Shown here piece by piece: positions 59,547 through 64,000 of a stretch of 64,000 bases of DNA. The DNA comes from Trichoplax sp. H2 (lineage: Eukaryota; Placozoa; Uniplacotomia; Trichoplacea). Within the stretch, counting starts at the first letter, position 1; every line of letters begins with the position of its first letter. The position numbers were made by a program, and so were the translations under genes. The DNA lies in the NCBI GenBank assembly GCA_003344405.1, contig NOWV01000079.1, positions 269,561 through 333,560 of the forward strand, given 5' to 3'. Below the pieces are notes generated by a model. That model was not told the DNA's origin and made no database searches. It saw nothing but the letters and a program-made list of their open reading frames with translations.

Positions 59547-62500
59547 TGGCTTCTGCTTATTGTTGTGAACTTGCAATATTCTTTAAGACAAATTTTCTAT
59601 GTGGTTATGTGATTATAGGTAGTAAAATTACTGAAAAGATTTTTTCAAATAAAACTTGGTGAACTTTACTTAACTTCCAATAGGCACTGTAGCATATATT
59701 CTATTACATTCGTAGTCAAAAGTAAGATTCCTAGTGATTTTAATTAATATATATTTCAGCTTATTTAATATCTAGACAGTATGGCATAGCGAATACTGTT
59801 TACGGAAACTGTCTTAAGCTGCATTTGTAATGTATAGTAAATGCGTGTCTTTCTTACAATCTTACTTATGAAACCCAACGTTGTTAAACTACATTGTTGA
59901 TAACATTGTGAGGGATATCCTGAAATATATTCAATTTTATATTGTAAATAATTCTGAGTGAACTATGATAGCGAAGATGCTAACTATTGGCTACAGTATT
60001 AATAAATTCTTTCGTATCCAAGAAAGAGATTTTATTCGGAAGTCTTTAATAAATAAATTAAAGTTAGTGTTAATATGATACGAATGATTTTGCATTACAT
60101 TTATGCATGGATTAGGTATCTTCTGCTTCAACGGTGTAGAATTTGTATTACTTTTAATTCGAAATTTTAAAATTTAACCTTTTGTCCAAACTTGTGATAA
60201 AATAGCCACGAGAATAATAGAAAAGCTTAACACATGCAAGAATCGTAAAGGTAAACATTCTAAGGCGTGTTTTTCTATCTCGTCATTACTACAAGACTGC
60301 ACGTATCACTGATTTACAGCTGATTAATATTAAGCATGCCCGCAAGGAAGCGAAAGCAAAATTTCTTAACTATCTCACTTTGAGCGCCATAAATTTGTCG
60401 ATTCTTATGCAGATACAGCTATGCTGTAAACCGTATTAGATTGGCTGTACACTACTATATCGTAGCTAGGATTCATTAATAGTAATTTTCCTGGATTGTA
60501 TTCTATTACATGCGTATCTATACTAATTGCTGAATTTGTAATTATTATAATACGATATAGCAGCTACAGTGATTGTACTATTTAATGTTATTTACCGTAT
60601 ACAATTGAAAGATTATCATTGTTTATAAAATAATTGCTAACCCTAATAATTATATATTATTCATGGTATACCAACTGATACACTACGCAGATATAATATT
60701 TTAATTTAATTTATAGTTTACCCTTATTTTTTAGTACTCGCATTTAAGAAGGAACAGAGTTCTCAAATACCAAAAGATCAGTGCATAAAATACTTCCTTT
60801 GAGACGAAAAGTTTCCAGGAAGAAGAGATGTAAGATAGGGCAGTAATCTATTCTCGAATCATCATTGCTTAAATAATTAATTAATAGGCGACTTCTACGC
60901 GATATAATATTACAATAATTTAAATTGATTGATTTTGTAGAGCAGGAACTAAAAGTTTTTCTAATAGTTATAATCAGGCTTACAATATTCGATAAAGTAT
61001 AATTTTTTGACGTGGAAATTCATAGCATAATTCCGGTCGATTAGTTGATGAAATTTTAATATCTGCAACATCAATTACTTTCTTTATTATGGTTATCTTT
61101 AGCAGTATAGTCAGCATATTTCCAACATACCAGAAAGCACTATATCTTACAGTAAATCTTATAGTTATAAATATGTATCATATGGCGTAGTTTAAATTCA
61201 TTAGCTTTCCACCTTACATCCGATCACATTTTGCACTATCGTACTTGAAATTACTAACTATACTAAGTATATTATAAATGTAGTCTTACTAAGTGAGACT
61301 ATTCGTAAGAAGTTCTGAAGCCGCTTTTTACTGCTGTAGAAGTACGGCGTAAATCGGTATGAGTATTTTAATATTATAGACATGCAAAATCCGCGGAAAT
61401 TCCACAGAATATAGTGCGATTTTAAGTTAATAGAGTATAGCGATTTTTCAATCAAACATTACAAACGGCGTGATACACCTACAGTATGGGTCAACTCAAT
61501 TTTTGATAGACAGGTAGACAGCTATAGTACCTCGAACAAATCTGCACAAATTTCTCGAATTAGGTTTCTATGGAAGCCCGATAAACATATGGTACCATAG
61601 AAAGATTAATTATAATTAATTGTGTTCGTATACAGGTAAGAAACTTTTTAACATTAAAATATCTTAGTCAGAAAATTGTGAAATTAGAAGCAAGTAATAT
61701 AAATGTGAATATACGAAAGCGTTCAGCAATGTACGCAAGCTATATATCATTAATGAAATTGATATAGCGAGTGCAAAGAAATCATAATATTACTCATTTA
61801 CTATTACAATTTTATGAAGCAGTTGCAAACATTGCTTCAGATCAGGTCAATTCAGTTAATTCATTACTATATCATATCAGTACACAAAGAAATTATGCTC
61901 TACAGCGAAAACGTATATTTATATATCACCAATATTTAGTCCTATATTCTATTCGGTAATATTTAAAGTACTTCAATATACACAATATTTTACGTGAAAG
62001 CTATAGTGTATTTTTCTTTCTCGATTATCTCTATTTAGTAGCAAGCTTGAGCTTTTCCAATACTTGTGCCATTTGATAAAGCCCATATAGTGGTCCATGG
62101 GAAACACCGATTATTTTAGATATATACCCACTCTATCAAACGTTTATCCCGGATTTTATTTATTGTCACGGAATAAGAAATCCTCAATGGAAACTGAATT
62201 CTGTGCAATATGAAAGGAATGGTAGCATCGTTAGGACTTGATGTAATCCTAGGAATCAGCACTCAAGAACCGTTGTATGAGCTAGTAATTACAGATACCT
62301 GTATTATATTTTCTGTTCGGCTGATAAATTGCCTAACAAAATGTAATATCTATATGCTTGATGTACTTTGGAACCTTACTATCGTACACTTATTTCATCC
62401 CAATCTATTGATTTATTTGTGGCATCATGGTAATCCAAAGTCTCTGATAATCTCAGATGTCAGGGTATACTTTAATACTTGTAGGTAATATTGGATACGT

Positions 62501-63477
62501 TTTCTGTCGTTTTGTGTGAGGATGTGGTTGTGTACTCAAAAAACTGCAGTTTGATTGCCTTGTTTAAAAATTATAATTACTAGTACGCCCCTCGCTCATT
62601 ATACTAGCTCGGCTTAAGCTAGTTTTCGTCTATGTAAATCAGGTCATGGTATGAAGTCTTGAGCTCATGCGAGAAGGATTGGCGGACTGCAGTTTATCGA
62701 CCTAAATTCCCAGTAAGTAATTTGCAGAACCTCACATTATTGTAGAACTATCGACCGACGTTATAGTGATTATTTATTTTCCAGTTCATTTATATAAGCA
62801 CTAGACAGTTTTATAAATACAAAAATTTAGTTCAGAAACAATCCAAGTATAGATTCGGATTTCTTGTATTAGCATATGACTACTTTAGATCGATAACCAT
62901 ATTTATTTAATGAAATATATCGCAACAAATATGCTCTGTGATGGAATAATAATTGTAGTACATGATAAAATGATTATGGAGAGTCTAATTCAATAATGTA
63001 TCTACTTATATTGCTGTTTACTGTGAACGTTAAATTACATCTAATTTGTAGACACTACTTGCTGCATTCCATTTCCAAATGTATCCTAATTACTCTATCT
63101 TTTTTATAAATGGCAGAATCTTTAATGCCGTTTTTTAATTAAAGAGCATTCAACAGCTAACATTGCAATTACGGTTACTTATTTTATAATCGTCGATATC
63201 ATCAATGGTGTGAATCAAGGTTAAACCCTGTACTTGATATCGAACGGATAATTAATAGTAAAATCACTAATTTCTCTAGATATACACTCAATTATTCTTT
63301 GGATACCTTTTCAGTAATGGACATCAGATATGATATCCATCCTAAATGGGGTTGTGAATAGTAGCTGATTACATCTATACTTTTGTTAAGTCAAATAACT
63401 AATATTATATTGGATGGTGTTAGGAATATTAACATTAGCAAGGTTAAAGTAATTTAGGTTGTTATTTGGCTCTTTTA
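59547..63477. other. Gene-poor subtelomere
   Basis: Nearly 4 kb of AT-rich sequence without a coding block I can support. Frames at 61771-61959 and 62210-62488 (+) lack recognisable features. There is no TACAGT cluster, no transposon terminal repeats and no satellite array that I can see. From about 63390 the plus strand becomes enriched in TTA/TTAG/GGTTA words, grading toward the telomere. Confidence 0.5.
59648..59653 (+). terminator. Candidate poly(A) signal of PPP2R3
   Basis: AATAAA about 100 bases after the PPP2R3 stop codon. Confidence 0.5.
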
Positions 63478-63709
63478 CTAAAAATTTGGCGTATCAAGAA
63501 GGGTTTGTAAAATTTCATCATCAGATATAGTAAGATCGTTAGTATTATTAGAGTTAGATGTTTTGCGTTTGTTACTAGTATTAGTATTATTGTTAGGATT
63601 ATTGGGGTCTATGTTAGAGCTAGATTGTGTGTTATTGTTATTGGTAGTAGTGATTCCTTTAAGGAATTTGTTTTTAGGGTTAGGGTTTGTTGAAGTTTTT
63701 TTTCCTACA
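63478..63709 (-). CDS. Asn/Thr/Ser-rich reading frame, terminal exon or remnant
   Basis: A minus-strand frame opens after a possible AAAG acceptor and runs 77 codons to TAG. It is dominated by Asn, Thr and Ser, with a short basic KRK patch and an acidic-hydrophobic ending (SDDEILQTLLDTPNF). Part of it (NPNP) is encoded by two CCCTAA telomere-like units. The plus strand is also open over nearly the same span, as a Leu/Val-rich hydrophobic frame, so the coding strand is uncertain. Any upstream exon would have to fit within the ~150 bases before the telomere array. Low-complexity DNA with no coding role is a real alternative. Confidence 0.28.
63671..63690 (+). repeat. Short interstitial telomere-like repeat
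   Basis: Two TTAGGG-type units (TTTTTAGGGTTAGGGTTTG context), about 170 bases inside the terminal array and separated from it by unique sequence. Confidence 0.8.
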
Positions 63710-63857
63710 CTTTAGATTTCCATTGGATACGTTGTTGGACGAGGGCATAGAAATATAGAATATACTTCAGATGTATTTTTTGTTTTTGGTATCTAATTTA
63801 TTAATGGAAAGTCTTACAAATTCCAATAATAAATTATTGATGATATTATCGTAGTAA

Positions 63858-64000
63858 GGTTAGGGTTAGGGTTAGGGTTAGGGTTAGGGTTAGGGTTAGG
63901 GTTAGGGTTAGGGTTAGGGTTAGGGTTAGGGTTAGGGTTAGGGTTAGGGTTAGGGTTAGGGTTAGGGTTAGGGTTAGGGTTAGGGTTAGGGTTAGGGTTA
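63858..64000 (+). repeat. Telomere, (TTAGGG)n
   Basis: Perfect TTAGGG repeats, about 23.5 units, running to the window end without interruption. The G-rich strand reads 5' to 3' outward, which is the orientation of a true right chromosome end. TTAGGG is the ancestral animal telomere repeat. Confidence 0.98.

Overview
The window is the end of a eukaryotic chromosome. The last ~141 bases are an uninterrupted TTAGGG array, with the G-rich strand running outward. Gene content points to a simple animal. There is a full UNC80 (partner of the animal NALCN sodium-leak channel), a SH2-ankyrin-SH2-tyrosine kinase of the Shark/HTK16 class, and an animal-type golgin-45. The DNA is AT-rich, introns are short (mostly 45-500 bp) and genes lie close together. 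All of this fits a placozoan (Trichoplax/Hoilungia type). That assignment is inference from gene content, not a database match.

Layout, left to right: NME3-like nucleoside diphosphate kinase (-), golgin-45/BLZF1 (+), RNF7/RBX2 RING protein (+), Shark-type tyrosine kinase (+), an unrecognised 170-residue protein (-), PSMD1/Rpn2 (+), a two-helix NrtS-like membrane protein (-), UNC80 with 44 coding exons (+), the tail of a single-pass membrane protein (-), farnesyltransferase beta subunit FNTB (-), PP2A B'' regulatory subunit PPP2R3 (+), about 4 kb of gene-poor subtelomere with one ambiguous low-complexity reading frame, then the telomere. I rebuilt the exon chains by hand from conserved protein blocks and splice sites. 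Nearly every join keeps frame; the weak ones are flagged.

The genes are mostly household functions (proteasome lid-base scaffold, cullin-RING ligase, prenylation, PP2A, Golgi tethering, nucleotide balance) plus two signalling genes (Shark kinase, UNC80). They are not an operon or pathway cluster. What links them is arrangement. Four head-to-head pairs (NME3/BLZF1, unknown/PSMD1, NrtS-like/UNC80, FNTB/PPP2R3) each share a non-coding interval, and all four intervals carry clusters of a palindrome-rich TACAGT/GTACTGTAC repeat. The repeat also sits just upstream of RNF7. It is absent or nearly absent from tail-to-tail intervals and from introns. This repeat-promoter association, the bacterial-type NrtS-like gene, a Shark kinase whose second SH2 domain has lost its phosphotyrosine-binding arginine, and three GC-AG introns are the main points for a second look.
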